Below are positions 1 to 7,162 of a stretch of DNA of 14,049 bases, piece after piece. The notes under the pieces were generated by a model. That model searched no databases and was not told the DNA's origin. It saw only the letters and a program-made list of their open reading frames with translations. The number at the start of each line of letters is the position of its first letter. The stretch's first letter is position 1. The stretch spans positions 1 through 14,049 of the forward strand of contig JADHWK010000056.1 of the NCBI GenBank assembly GCA_016783505.1. The letters are read 5' to 3'. The translations under genes and the position numbers were made by a program. This DNA is from Candidatus Zhuqueibacterota bacterium (GTDB taxonomy: Bacteria > BS750m-G25).

Positions 1-1
1 T

Positions 2-130
2 TTTCACCACGAAATCTATTTCGGCACCGGAAAACCTTTGCCTGAGCACCCTCAACAGGGGGCTAGTCAATAAAATGTCCCCTATGGAACTTAAGCGAAG
101 AATCAGAATTTTTTTGGGTGCTGTTACCAT
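2..130 (-). CDS. Glycosyltransferase family 9 (LPS heptosyltransferase-like), N-terminal fragment
   Basis: Reading leftward from an ATG at 130, 43 codons stay open to the window edge, so only the N terminus is present. The peptide has a short basic lead, then ILILRLSSIGDILLTSPLLR (residues 8-27), the classic N-terminal strand and Gly-Asp loop of ADP-heptose:LPS heptosyltransferases (WaaC/WaaF/WaaQ, GT9, GT-B fold). Family members transfer heptose onto the lipid A-inner core on the cytoplasmic face of the inner membrane. It lies 81 bp downstream of apbE on the same strand. The Shine-Dalgarno is weak, so the exact start is less certain than the identity. Which sugar or acceptor it uses cannot be told from this fragment. 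Confidence 0.8.
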   Translation of the reverse strand, partial: MVTAPKKILILRLSSIGDILLTSPLLRVLRQRFSGAEIDFVVK

Positions 131-211
131 AATAAATATTTTATCCCATTAATGATGAAGCGGAATGTCCAAACTAAAACTCGATCTTCCTGAAATTCTA
201 TAAACATTTCT

Positions 212-1264
212 TTATTTTGCTGAAGGTGAGTATTTAATCTTCCCCCGCAGTCCCGATGAAACCAGGGTTTTAAGGCTGTCGCCCTCCTGATAGATGATGA
301 TACCCTCCAGATCGGGTGATTTTTCTATCAGCCGCACACCAATCTGGGGACCCATCACAAAGACCGCTGTAGCCCAGCCGTCGGCCTCGGTAGCGCTGGG
401 GTGGAGCACGGTGACGCTCACGCACCCCCTCGCCGGGTAGCCGGTTCTGGGATCCAAAACGTGATGATACCTCCGGCCACCGGAGATGAAATACCGCTCG
501 TAATCCCCGGAGCTAGCCACCCCGCCGGATGAAAGGGGAATCGTACCGTAGATCGAATCCTGGGAACGGGGATGACGGATGGCAATTCGCCATGGCTCAC
601 CCTCGCCCCTTTCCCCCAACACTTTCAAATCCCCCCCGATCTCAACGATGGCTGAGGTGATGCCCTCCTGGGCGAGCACTTCAACCGCCCGATCGATGGC
701 ATACCCCTTGGCAATCCCCCCCAGATCAATCCCCATTCCCGGTTCTTTTAAAAAAATGTTGTCTCCCGAGGTTCCGACCAACCGGTACCCGACCCGGCTC
801 AGAAGCCCGGATAACCGTCCACTGTCGGGAACGGTCAGGTTTGGGGACTGAAAATCCCATTCACGCATAAGGGGGGCCACGGTGACGTCAAAAGCCCCAT
901 TCGTCTTCTCCGATATATTCAGGGACTTCGCCATCACCTCAATTAAATCAGGTCCCATCCGAACCCATCCCCGACCTGCTCGCTGGTTAATTTCATGAAC
1001 CAGGCTGACTCCGGAATAAGTGCTCATCAAACTGTCAATTCGGGCTATTTCTGAAAATGCCCTTACCACCGCTTTTTCCAACTGGCGGTGACCCAAATCC
1101 CTATCATAGATGGATACGGTGACGAAGGTACCCATCAAAATCCGGGTTCGTTGATAAGGCTTCGTCAAACGGTCGGGGGTGCAATTCCCCCCCATGAGGA
1201 GAAAAAAAAGACAAAGAACGAATTTTCCTCTTTGTCTCCTTTCTAAAAATTTCTGAACGCTCAC
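212..1264 (-). CDS. apbE: FAD:protein FMN transferase (ApbE family)
   Basis: ApbE enzymes use FAD and Mg2+ to attach FMN covalently to a threonine of exported flavoproteins such as RnfG/RnfD or NqrB/C subunits, outside the cytoplasmic membrane. Hallmarks seen: GIDLGGIAKGYAID at residues 178-191, EIGGDL at 208-213, SSGDYERYF at 251-259, HVLDPRTGYP at 268-277 and ATEADGWATA at 291-300. The length of 350 aa is normal. A hydrophobic stretch at about 14-27 ending in a Cys at 28 looks like a signal peptide or lipoprotein signal, but the residues before Cys (GGN) are not a textbook lipobox. The start is GTG with no strong Shine-Dalgarno, so the N terminus is uncertain. No flavinylation target is in this window. 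It sits between the GT9 gene and the polyprenyl synthase gene, separated from the latter by 266 bp containing an inverted repeat. Confidence 0.93.
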   Translation of the reverse strand: MSVQKFLERRQRGKFVLCLFFLLMGGNCTPDRLTKPYQRTRILMGTFVTVSIYDRDLGHRQLEKAVVRAFSEIARIDSLMSTYSGVSLVHEINQRAGRGWVRMGPDLIEVMAKSLNISEKTNGAFDVTVAPLMREWDFQSPNLTVPDSGRLSGLLSRVGYRLVGTSGDNIFLKEPGMGIDLGGIAKGYAIDRAVEVLAQEGITSAIVEIGGDLKVLGERGEGEPWRIAIRHPRSQDSIYGTIPLSSGGVASSGDYERYFISGGRRYHHVLDPRTGYPARGCVSVTVLHPSATEADGWATAVFVMGPQIGVRLIEKSPDLEGIIIYQEGDSLKTLVSSGLRGKIKYSPSAK

Positions 1265-1364
1265 CTGGCTTAACCCGTTCCTTACACCAACATCCTTATC
1301 TTATTCCAGATTATTATGGTCGATTCATATGTAATGAGTTCTGAATTTACTATTGTTGATAATA

Positions 1365-1455
1365 GAATGAATTCACTGGGAATTATAGTAATGGTGGTAA
1401 TGGTTGGAGTAAGAGTATATTCCCATTATTACCATCATGTCCAGTGAATCTATTC
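1365..1455. repeat. 91-bp imperfect inverted repeat, MITE-like or long hairpin
   Basis: The 15-nt outer arms (1365-1379 and 1441-1455) match at 13 of 15 positions; the core is TTCACTGG / CCAGTGAA. A second inner pair of arms (AATGGTGGTAATGG against CCATTATTACCATC) gives a long imperfect stem with a loop of roughly 20 nt. It occupies the gap between the polyprenyl synthase stop and the apbE start. No U-run follows the stem, so it is not an obvious intrinsic terminator. A small non-autonomous repeat or an RNA processing hairpin are both possible. Confidence 0.5.
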
Positions 1456-1530
1456 ACGGCGTCCTCTATACAGCCGGTTATAAGAAGATGTCAAAACCCA
1501 GTTGTCGGAGCGAAGTTAGTTGGAACGGCA

Positions 1531-2502
1531 CTAACCATGTCGGGTGATAGCGAAGGTGACGAAGTTCTCTAAGGCCTTCTTATAGGGGGAATCCGGGCAA
1601 TCAGAAAGATGAGAAATGGCCTGTCCTGCATATTGTTGGGACTTCTCGGTGGCGTATTGGATACCCCCTTTCTCCTTTACCCAGGCGACAATCTCTTCCC
1701 GGCGACTACCGTCTGTCCCCTTCTTGAGCCAGCCAAGAACCCGGCTACGCTCCTTGGGCCTGGCCTCAGACATGGCATGGATGAGGGGTAGGGTCAATCC
1801 GTTGTTCCCCAGATCACTACCCACCGGTTTTCCCATCTTTTCTTTGGTCCCGATCAAATCCAGTATATCATCCCGAATTTGATAGGCCATCCCCAGGCAC
1901 TCGCCGTATTTTTTAAGCCCCAGACACCGGTCATCATCAGCAACGACTACGGCACCCCCCAGCTCACAGGAGGCGGAAATCAAGGCTGCGGTTTTGTCGG
2001 AAATCATATTTAAATAGGCCTCTTCAGACAAATCCAACCTTCGGTTCCCCATGATCTGATTAAGCTCCCCCTGACTCATCCGTCTGGCCGCCTGGGAGAG
2101 GATTTCAAAAACCCGAAAATCACGAACGTCTAGCATGGCAGCCAGGCACTTTGAAAGGATATAATCGCCCAGCAATACGGACACCTTATTCTTCCATCTG
2201 GCGTTAACCGAGGGCATTCCCCGCCGCACTTGGGATTCATCCACCACATCATCATGGATCAGGGTAGCGGTGTGAAGGAGTTCAGCGATGATGGCCACCC
2301 GAAAGCTGTTTTCGTTCACCCCCCCACACAGGTGGCTGCAAAGCAGGGTCAGGGTGGGGCGAATCCGCTTCCCCCGCCTTAAAAATCCATATTTTATGAC
2401 CCGGTCAACTATGAAGATATTCGACTTCAAGGTATTCTCGAATTCCTTGTTGAAACGTCGCATCTCCTTGCTGACAACCGACCGAATCTTTTGCAGGGTC
2501 AT
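1531..2502 (-). CDS. ispB: Long-chain polyprenyl diphosphate synthase (IspB/HepS-2-like)
   Basis: This is a trans-prenyltransferase that elongates an allylic diphosphate with isopentenyl diphosphate units, normally to make the quinone side chain. Seen: GKRIRP at 44-49, first aspartate-rich motif DDVVD at 84-88 followed by the RR pair, and second motif DDILD at 211-215. The residue five before the first motif is Ala (HTATLIHDD), the small residue expected of long-chain (about C35-C50) enzymes rather than FPP/GGPP synthases. The length of 323 aa fits. In the helix after the second motif the usual lysine of the G-K-x-T-L-P segment is replaced (NNGLTLP), a modest oddity. GAGGG lies about 7 nt before the ATG. 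Product length and quinone type are inference; a role in undecaprenyl synthesis is unlikely because that enzyme is from the cis family. Confidence 0.9.
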   Translation of the reverse strand: MTLQKIRSVVSKEMRRFNKEFENTLKSNIFIVDRVIKYGFLRRGKRIRPTLTLLCSHLCGGVNENSFRVAIIAELLHTATLIHDDVVDESQVRRGMPSVNARWKNKVSVLLGDYILSKCLAAMLDVRDFRVFEILSQAARRMSQGELNQIMGNRRLDLSEEAYLNMISDKTAALISASCELGGAVVVADDDRCLGLKKYGECLGMAYQIRDDILDLIGTKEKMGKPVGSDLGNNGLTLPLIHAMSEARPKERSRVLGWLKKGTDGSRREEIVAWVKEKGGIQYATEKSQQYAGQAISHLSDCPDSPYKKALENFVTFAITRHG

Positions 2503-2768
2503 CCCCTTACCCTCAGTAAATAATGGTTACATAACGGGCAAAGTATCAGCCACCGAAAACAAGATACAACGGAATGGTTGATTTTCGAAAACATTGTATA
2601 AACTCTCAAATCTCAAATTTGTCGAACAGCTTTTTCGGTTGGCTGCTTACAATCATTGTCGCTTTACAAAACGTAAAGGTAGTACATGTCAGCCTCAGAC
2701 TATTTAACAGGGTGAAGATCAATGTAAACCAGACAACGAATAAAAAAGAACAAGCGGGTTAGGAATTC

Positions 2769-2797
2769 ATTCTTCACATGATAGCATGTGAGAGAAT
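2769..2797. repeat. Hairpin, ATTCT-CACATG stem
   Basis: Arms ATTCTTCACATG and CATGTGAGAGAAT pair over about 11 bp with a small asymmetric bulge and a 4-nt ATAG loop. No clear T-run follows on either strand, so a terminator role is possible but not shown. It lies some 230 bp beyond the stop of the CrtC-like gene. Confidence 0.4.
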
Positions 2798-2907
2798 AGG
2801 TTATTCTCAAGGAACGCGCATTATATGTTACTTTCTATGTACGGCAAGTATTATGATGATTCTTATGGCCTTTTGCCACACAATCTGTCAAGAATGAAGA
2901 CCTGACC

Positions 2908-2918
2908 CCGTTGCTTTC
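2908..2918 (+). repeat. 11-bp direct repeat CCGTTGCTTTC, copy 1
   Basis: An identical 11-mer is present at 4237-4247 in the same orientation. This copy is preceded by AAGACCTGACCC, and the other by AATTCAGTCCCCATT. The two copies bracket the CrtC-like gene. The GACCTGACCCC context resembles sequences I associate with ends of REP-associated (IS200-like) transposase elements, but no transposase is visible here. Confidence 0.35.
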
Positions 2919-3026
2919 ATTTAATTACCTAAGGAAGTCCCCAACTAACACACAAGCGATCCATTCCAGGGCATCGAAGGCCTTCTCCTGTTTAATGAGA
3001 TGCCCCCATTATCAGGGCAAATTTTA

Positions 3027-4103
3027 TTATTGAGTTAATGGTACAAATATTACAAACTCGTTGAGAGCATTATTAGAGAAAGTATTTGCAAATAAATGGT
3101 CATTCATTTTAATCGTCCCGTGAAAACTGTTTAATCGACGGTAATAGTGAGTGGAAATACCGCTTGTAACATCATTGGTGATATTCGCCTCAAGGACATT
3201 TTCAATGTCAAGTTGACAGGAAACTTCAACGTTGTTTTCTTTTCCGCTAAAAAAGATATGATTTGGTATATTGTCGCCAGTTTCCGGGTAAATCACATAA
3301 TCGCTTAGTTCACATTGCATATTGTTGGAGGCAAATATTACCTCTCCATCCTTGGCAAGATATAATGATGGTTGAGCCTTGCCGCTGTCCTGATCCATGA
3401 GCCAGCCATAAACATAAGTATATTTTTCATCATACATGCGTCCCCAGCCCCAGCCATTAAAACAATTAAACATATCGGTATCTCCCCAGTTGTGATCGTG
3501 GTAACCCTCTCCACTAACTTCAATTTGCTTGCCATCGATCCAGATTTTGCCCTGCACATCCCCTCTTGGAATGGCATTGACCCAACCCTGTTTTCCGGAA
3601 TCATTATCAACTATAAGACCACTCTCAGACCATTTCCAGGGCGGAACAGTTCTTCTGAATGTTAGTTCCGCGCCAAGATCCGAGGTATGCATTGATAACA
3701 GGTACATATCGCCTTCCTGACGAAGATAATCATTTCCCATTACAACATCACATTTTTCTATACTGGCAGAACATTCACTTTCGTCACGTATTTCGATGCC
3801 TCGAGCTTTTGTGCCATCTGGACGATATATGTCTATTATTACAAGGGGAATATGTACAGGACCAACCCTGTTGCGCAATGAGTATGTAAGAGCACAGGTG
3901 TAGCCATTATCAAACTGGGTGTCCAAATACCACCATTCAAAGTAGTTCTCAGTATCGTAAGGATGAAGGGCATCATCGGAATCCTTAAATCCCCCGGGCG
4001 GAGTTAAATTTGGAAATATTGGGGAATCATTACTGTCAGCACACCCGGATATTGTTATTGCAATAGATATTAAAACTATCACAAAAATGCATTGTTTTCT
4101 CAT
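3027..4103 (-). CDS. CrtC/AttH-type lipocalin-like lipoprotein
   Basis: The start is set at the ATG at 4103, because GGAAGGAGG lies 7 nt upstream and a lipoprotein signal follows at once. An upstream in-frame ATG at 4196 would add 31 non-signal residues. The 358-aa product has a hydrophobic stretch (7-18) and lipobox ISGC with Cys21, so it is probably an exported lipoprotein. FEWWYLDT (55-62) and the strongly conserved YHDHNWG (201-207) mark the hydroxyneurosporene synthase/AttH superfamily, a double lipocalin-like beta-barrel fold that includes carotenoid 1,2-hydratase. Most members outside carotenoid clusters have no known substrate. No carotenoid genes are in the window, so the enzyme activity should not be transferred. 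It is flanked by AT-rich DNA and an 11-bp direct repeat. Confidence 0.85.
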   Translation of the reverse strand: MRKQCIFVIVLISIAITISGCADSNDSPIFPNLTPPGGFKDSDDALHPYDTENYFEWWYLDTQFDNGYTCALTYSLRNRVGPVHIPLVIIDIYRPDGTKARGIEIRDESECSASIEKCDVVMGNDYLRQEGDMYLLSMHTSDLGAELTFRRTVPPWKWSESGLIVDNDSGKQGWVNAIPRGDVQGKIWIDGKQIEVSGEGYHDHNWGDTDMFNCFNGWGWGRMYDEKYTYVYGWLMDQDSGKAQPSLYLAKDGEVIFASNNMQCELSDYVIYPETGDNIPNHIFFSGKENNVEVSCQLDIENVLEANITNDVTSGISTHYYRRLNSFHGTIKMNDHLFANTFSNNALNEFVIFVPLTQ

Positions 4104-4236
4104 TACAACACCTCCTTCCAATTTATTGACTTTTAACACAAATATGGATTCTTCCGAGATCACCAATTTTCTCAGCTTTCCCCAACACTTCTCCATTCTT
4201 CACCGCAAGAGTTTGGGGAAGAATTCAGTCCCCATT

Positions 4237-4247
4237 CCGTTGCTTTC
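4237..4247 (+). repeat. 11-bp direct repeat CCGTTGCTTTC, copy 2
   Basis: It is identical to 2908-2918. It lies about 130 bp upstream of the start of the CrtC-like gene. Confidence 0.35.
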
Positions 4248-4545
4248 GGTTTTCATTTTTATATTTCCACCTTGGTTTTCGACTATATTTTTTGATATTA
4301 CGTCTTGTTATTAAAATCCTATGGAAAAACTGTTGCGAAGGGTTTTAGCCTTTCGCTCAACGTGGAAAGTTGGGTGTATGTCTTCATATGATTTTGGACT
4401 CGACATGCGAAAATATACAAGAGACCTTTCACATTTGCATAGAGTATCAAGCCGCAACATTCAGGTTAGATCATATCCTGTGGTCATTTGATCAAACTCG
4501 AAATCTGGCTTGCACTCTGACGCTGCCCGATCAGGTGAAGCGGTG

Positions 4546-4683
4546 GTTATACGCCGTTGATTAGTACTGATTTCAAAGCCTTGTTCCATTATTTTATCAA
4601 TTAGCGATTTGTTACTTAATCCGCTCTTCAACAAACAAAAAGGCATTTTCTTTTTGGGTCAGTTTGATGCGCGGGTTATACGC
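4546..4683 (-). other. Degenerate attC site of cassette 3
   Basis: On the minus strand the first box GCGTATAAC occurs at 4683-4675 and again at 4554-4546. The first copy extends to TAGCGTATAAC, the exact reverse complement of the 11 bases at the start of cassette 3. The inner segment after the second copy (TTCACCTGATC, then GCGTCAG) resembles the inner arms of the attC at 13177-13248. A clean closing GTTRRRY box is not found, so the site is rearranged or partly deleted, and its exact limits are uncertain. Confidence 0.5.
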
Positions 4684-4735
4684 TAACAAAATTTCCGCTT
4701 TTATTACAGTGATTACATTACACTCAACCTATAAG

Positions 4736-5368
4736 TTACTCGCTCAATTTAAATGGCGGATACTGGTCGGTAGTCAACAGGAAAGCATATGCGCTCACTC
4801 TGAGTGACCACCTTATGACACCAACTACGAAATCGAACAAACCTCTGGGATAATTACCAGTAAACAGTATGGCAAACCAAGAAATGATTGTGCAAATCGC
4901 TACAGCGATATAAAGAAAACAGAGAATAATCAAGTGCGGAATGGCCAAAAACCACTTCACAAGGGGCATTCCACGGTGAAGCTCTGCTTTTGCATTAGGA
5001 TAAGGTATTTCAATGTGAACCGCTTGTTCTTCATCTGTTGAAGGGTATTCATGTCTGAGCAGCAATAAATAGGAAAAAACCCTCGTACTAAACTTGGTTA
5101 GAGAAACATTCCAGTCAAACCACCACTTAGGATACTTTTTCCGGAAAAGAATCATTAATAGCGTCGGGACAAATACAAACCCACCGCCGTAGCAAATACA
5201 TTTACAGCCTTGTACAGAGTTTGTTTCATTATGACCACCGATAAGTAAAGCAAAGATGATCAAAATAGGGATGACAGTAAAAATCCGGAAAAAAGTAGTA
5301 AGCTTGTCAGCTCGTTCAGAGTAATCAATACTCAAACTGACAGGGTATTGCTCTTTCGCTTCTGCCAT
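4736..5368 (-). CDS. DUF4389 multi-pass membrane protein (cassette 3)
   Basis: The 210-aa product has at least four hydrophobic segments, near residues 26-44, 58-72, 95-102 and a long block 137-170. The DUF4389 hallmarks are the paired blocks WWFDWNVSLTKFSTRVFSYLLLL and GLFDFVVGVIRWSLRVSAYAFLL, each followed by a YP dipeptide (EYPSTDEE and QYPPFKL), showing the internal duplication typical of the family. The function of DUF4389 is unknown; it is an inner-membrane protein. GGGAGG lies 7 nt before the ATG. The gene begins 74 nt after the cassette boundary at 5442 and ends about 50 nt before the attC box at 4683, the compact layout of an integron cassette. The promoter is probably external or weak. 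Confidence 0.82.
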   Translation of the reverse strand: MAEAKEQYPVSLSIDYSERADKLTTFFRIFTVIPILIIFALLIGGHNETNSVQGCKCICYGGGFVFVPTLLMILFRKKYPKWWFDWNVSLTKFSTRVFSYLLLLRHEYPSTDEEQAVHIEIPYPNAKAELHRGMPLVKWFLAIPHLIILCFLYIAVAICTIISWFAILFTGNYPRGLFDFVVGVIRWSLRVSAYAFLLTTDQYPPFKLSE

Positions 5369-5433
5369 TGCTAAACCTCCCGTGTATAATTTATAATCAT
5401 ATAATCAGTAATATATTCTTCAACAGATAACTA

Positions 5434-5570
5434 GCGTATAACGGCTATTGCTCAGTTGCCGCCGACATTTATGCACAGAGCTTTAGGAATAACACAAAAC
5501 GTTACTAACAATTAAAAACTCCGAAATTGTGCCAGAGCGAGGCGGTCAACTGCAACCACTGGTTTAGACC
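5434..5570 (-). other. attC recombination site of cassette 2
   Basis: Read on the minus strand, the site opens with GTCTAAAC (5570 side) and closes with GTTATACGC (5442-5434). Its inner arms are GGCGGTCAACTG (plus 5541-5552) and CAGTTGCCGCC (plus 5453-5463), complementary except for one extra base. An unpaired base of this kind is the feature that lets integron integrase choose the recombined strand. The 137 bp length is within the known attC range. The opening box has an extra A relative to the consensus. Confidence 0.75.
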
Positions 5571-5612
5571 AACATATAGATATTATAATACTTATATACT
5601 ATTTCCAATAAG

Positions 5613-6458
5613 TTAAAACCTTAATGAACCACCTAATGCTTCGTACACATCCAAAACATTTTTTAAGGCGGTTATTTCCAAGCGATCAATATCAAAATCT
5701 TTATGATAATTTCTTCCGTTGTATCTCACTATTGCAGATTTATTTGAAATAATCGCTTTAATCATATTATAAATATAAGAATTAACAGAAGTATCATACC
5801 ATTCCCATGTTCTACCCCCTCCACTATCTCTTTTGATTTCTCCGTATGAGGGGGCAATAGTAAATGATTTATCGCCAACTTTTATAATGTAACTTTGAAT
5901 AAATAACCAATCACCAGATGTAAACTGAATCCTAAACCGTAACCATGGATTTGATAACTTTCTTTTGCCAATATATAAAAAGAAGCCAAAATAATCAGTG
6001 TGTTCCGTTGTAGTTTTATCACGATAAAAAGTAACTCCTTGAATATCATCATAGCTTTTTCTCATTTTACTTGTAGCATTGGCTAATCGTTGTTTCTCTT
6101 TTTGTATTCTTAGTCTTTCTGCTCTTTCTTCAGCAGCTTTTTCTTTTTTTAATGCTTTCTCAGCTTTAGAAATGAGTATTTTCCCTTTTTCCGCTTCAGG
6201 TGATCCAGGATGTTTTTCGAATAAATTATTTAACACTTCAATAGTTTTATTGTAATCTTTATCGATGAATGAGTTTTCTGCTATTTTGTATAGCCTTTCA
6301 GCGCCAAATTTCAACTCTTCAATTTCTGCTTTCAATTTTACATTTTCTTTTTTTAGTTTATCATGTTCTGATTGTGAAGGGCCACAGTTTAACAATATCA
6401 ATCCAAATGTAAAAATATATAGAATCCATTTCATTTGATCTCTCATGTTAATAAACAT
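5613..6458 (-). CDS. Exported coiled-coil/TPR-like protein (cassette 2)
   Basis: I do not recognise the family. The N terminus has a hydrophobic segment (11-24) ending in LLNC with Cys25 followed by GPS, a probable signal peptide and possibly a lipoprotein, though the lipobox is not standard. Then come a short Lys/Glu coiled coil (30-60), a TPR-like helical pair (about 57-108, with DYNKTIEVLNNLFEKHPGS), a highly charged helix (about 107-135) and a C-terminal globular domain (140-281) rich in aromatics, beta-type residues and Gly. The architecture recalls YbgF/CpoB-like envelope proteins but with a different C terminus. In-frame ATGs at 6458, 6446 and 6434 are all possible starts; AAGGG abuts the first and lies 12 nt before the second. 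It is AT-rich compared with the core genes, fitting foreign origin, and lies inside cassette 2. Confidence 0.75.
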   Translation of the reverse strand: MFINMRDQMKWILYIFTFGLILLNCGPSQSEHDKLKKENVKLKAEIEELKFGAERLYKIAENSFIDKDYNKTIEVLNNLFEKHPGSPEAEKGKILISKAEKALKKEKAAEERAERLRIQKEKQRLANATSKMRKSYDDIQGVTFYRDKTTTEHTDYFGFFLYIGKRKLSNPWLRFRIQFTSGDWLFIQSYIIKVGDKSFTIAPSYGEIKRDSGGGRTWEWYDTSVNSYIYNMIKAIISNKSAIVRYNGRNYHKDFDIDRLEITALKNVLDVYEALGGSLRF

Positions 6459-6509
6459 CCCTTATTTTTTAATTTGAAAATTTTGTTTATCAACACAAAA
6501 TTCTATATG

Positions 6510-6566
6510 GCCTAACGATTTGCATCAGCGGCGCGTTTGCGTCCGTTGCATACAGTTGTTAGCGCC
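6510..6566 (-). other. attC recombination site of cassette 1
   Basis: On the minus strand it opens with GGCGCTAAC (6566-6558) and closes with the consensus box GTTAGGC (6516-6510). Between them ATGCA and TGCA and the GC-rich pieces CGGACGC and GCGCCG pair, leaving extra unpaired bases and a short AAAC loop. At 57 bp it is one of the short attC types. The opening box is the exact complement of GTTAGCGC at 7170-7163, where cassette 1 starts. Confidence 0.85.
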
Positions 6567-6601
6567 GTATGGTTCCGGCTAGTCAATCACATCAACCCAG
6601 T

Positions 6602-7123
6602 TCACCTCTTGCGAAGCCGCGGTATCCACATTGGCACTTCCCGCATGTACTGCTCATACTCCTCGCCAAAGCGCGCAAGCAGCAGCCTTTCCTCGTAGTG
6701 CGAGATGTAATGCAAGAACCTGATCGCAATAATCCACACCACTGCAGCAGCCAATGATATACTCAGCATCAGAAGACCAAGATAAAGCAGAATCTCGCTC
6801 AGGTATACTGGATGCCGAACGACATTGAATACGCTCTCTCTGATCACGCCGGGCTTCTCCCCCTCCTTGCCGAACACGATAGACAGGCCCGTTCTCGCCA
6901 GGTAGCCCGAAAGAATCAACAGAACGACTCCAGAATGTATTTTGACGCCAAGTGGCACGTACTGGTTGAGGAACGTCGTGTACTTGAGAAAGAATGTATC
7001 TGCTATCCACGTAGCCGCAAATAGGCAGGCCAGCACTATCTGTCCGGCATCGCCAACTGCATGCTCGCCGGTAAGATCGTCCCGCTGTTGTTGTACTTTC
7101 TTCTGCTTATGCTGGTAAGCCAT
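6602..7123 (-). CDS. Isoprenylcysteine carboxyl methyltransferase-like membrane protein (cassette 1)
   Basis: The 173-aa protein has hydrophobic helices near 28-45, 59-82 and 108-135. The C-terminal signature of the ICMT/PEMT-type SAM-dependent membrane methyltransferases is clear: RHPVYLSE (103-110), then EERLLLARFGEEYEQY (144-159) and VPMWIP (163-168). Eukaryotic ICMT methylates prenylated cysteine. Bacterial homologues mostly have unknown substrates, perhaps lipids or small molecules, so only the enzyme class is supported. AAGGA lies 6-7 nt before the ATG at 7123. The gene starts 47 nt inside the cassette boundary at 7170 and ends about 36 nt before its attC, a textbook cassette. It does not look truncated, although the N terminus is short and basic. 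Confidence 0.87.
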   Translation of the reverse strand: MAYQHKQKKVQQQRDDLTGEHAVGDAGQIVLACLFAATWIADTFFLKYTTFLNQYVPLGVKIHSGVVLLILSGYLARTGLSIVFGKEGEKPGVIRESVFNVVRHPVYLSEILLYLGLLMLSISLAAAVVWIIAIRFLHYISHYEERLLLARFGEEYEQYMREVPMWIPRLRKR

Positions 7124-7162
7124 GTCATTTCCTTTCCCGCCCCCTGTTTGATGAAGGAATGC

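Larger units (their letters stand above)
2503..3026. other. Intergenic region without a convincing gene
   Basis: About 520 bp of AT-rich DNA lies between the polyprenyl synthase start and the CrtC-like gene stop. A plus-strand open frame at 2574-2762 has no recognisable domain or good ribosome site, and I do not call it. The region holds a hairpin at 2769-2797 and one copy of a short direct repeat (2908-2918) that also occurs at 4237-4247 on the other side of the CrtC-like gene. Confidence 0.5.
4104..4735. other. Intergenic region with decayed integron cassette ends
   Basis: About 630 bp lies between the CrtC-like gene start and the DUF4389 gene stop. It holds attC-type boxes (see 4546-4683), a direct repeat copy at 4237-4247, an imperfect hairpin near 4334-4363 (GTTGCGAAGG / CCTTTCGCTCAAC) and a GTTAGAT box near 4465. 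Short open frames on both strands overlap these sites and have no good start signals. I regard them as chance. Confidence 0.5.

Noticed and set aside
1515-1535. GTTAGT / ACTAAC hairpin overlapping the polyprenyl synthase stop codon
   Set aside because: Only 6 bp of stem and no U-run; considered as a terminator or attC arm but too weak for either.
2574-2762. 62-aa plus-strand open frame
   Set aside because: No clear Shine-Dalgarno, no domain, and the only plus-strand gene it would be in the window; a hydrophobic run alone is not enough.
4370-4564. 64-aa plus-strand and 61-aa minus-strand open frames over the decayed attC area
   Set aside because: Both run through attC boxes and hairpin arms, lack convincing ribosome sites and show no known domain.
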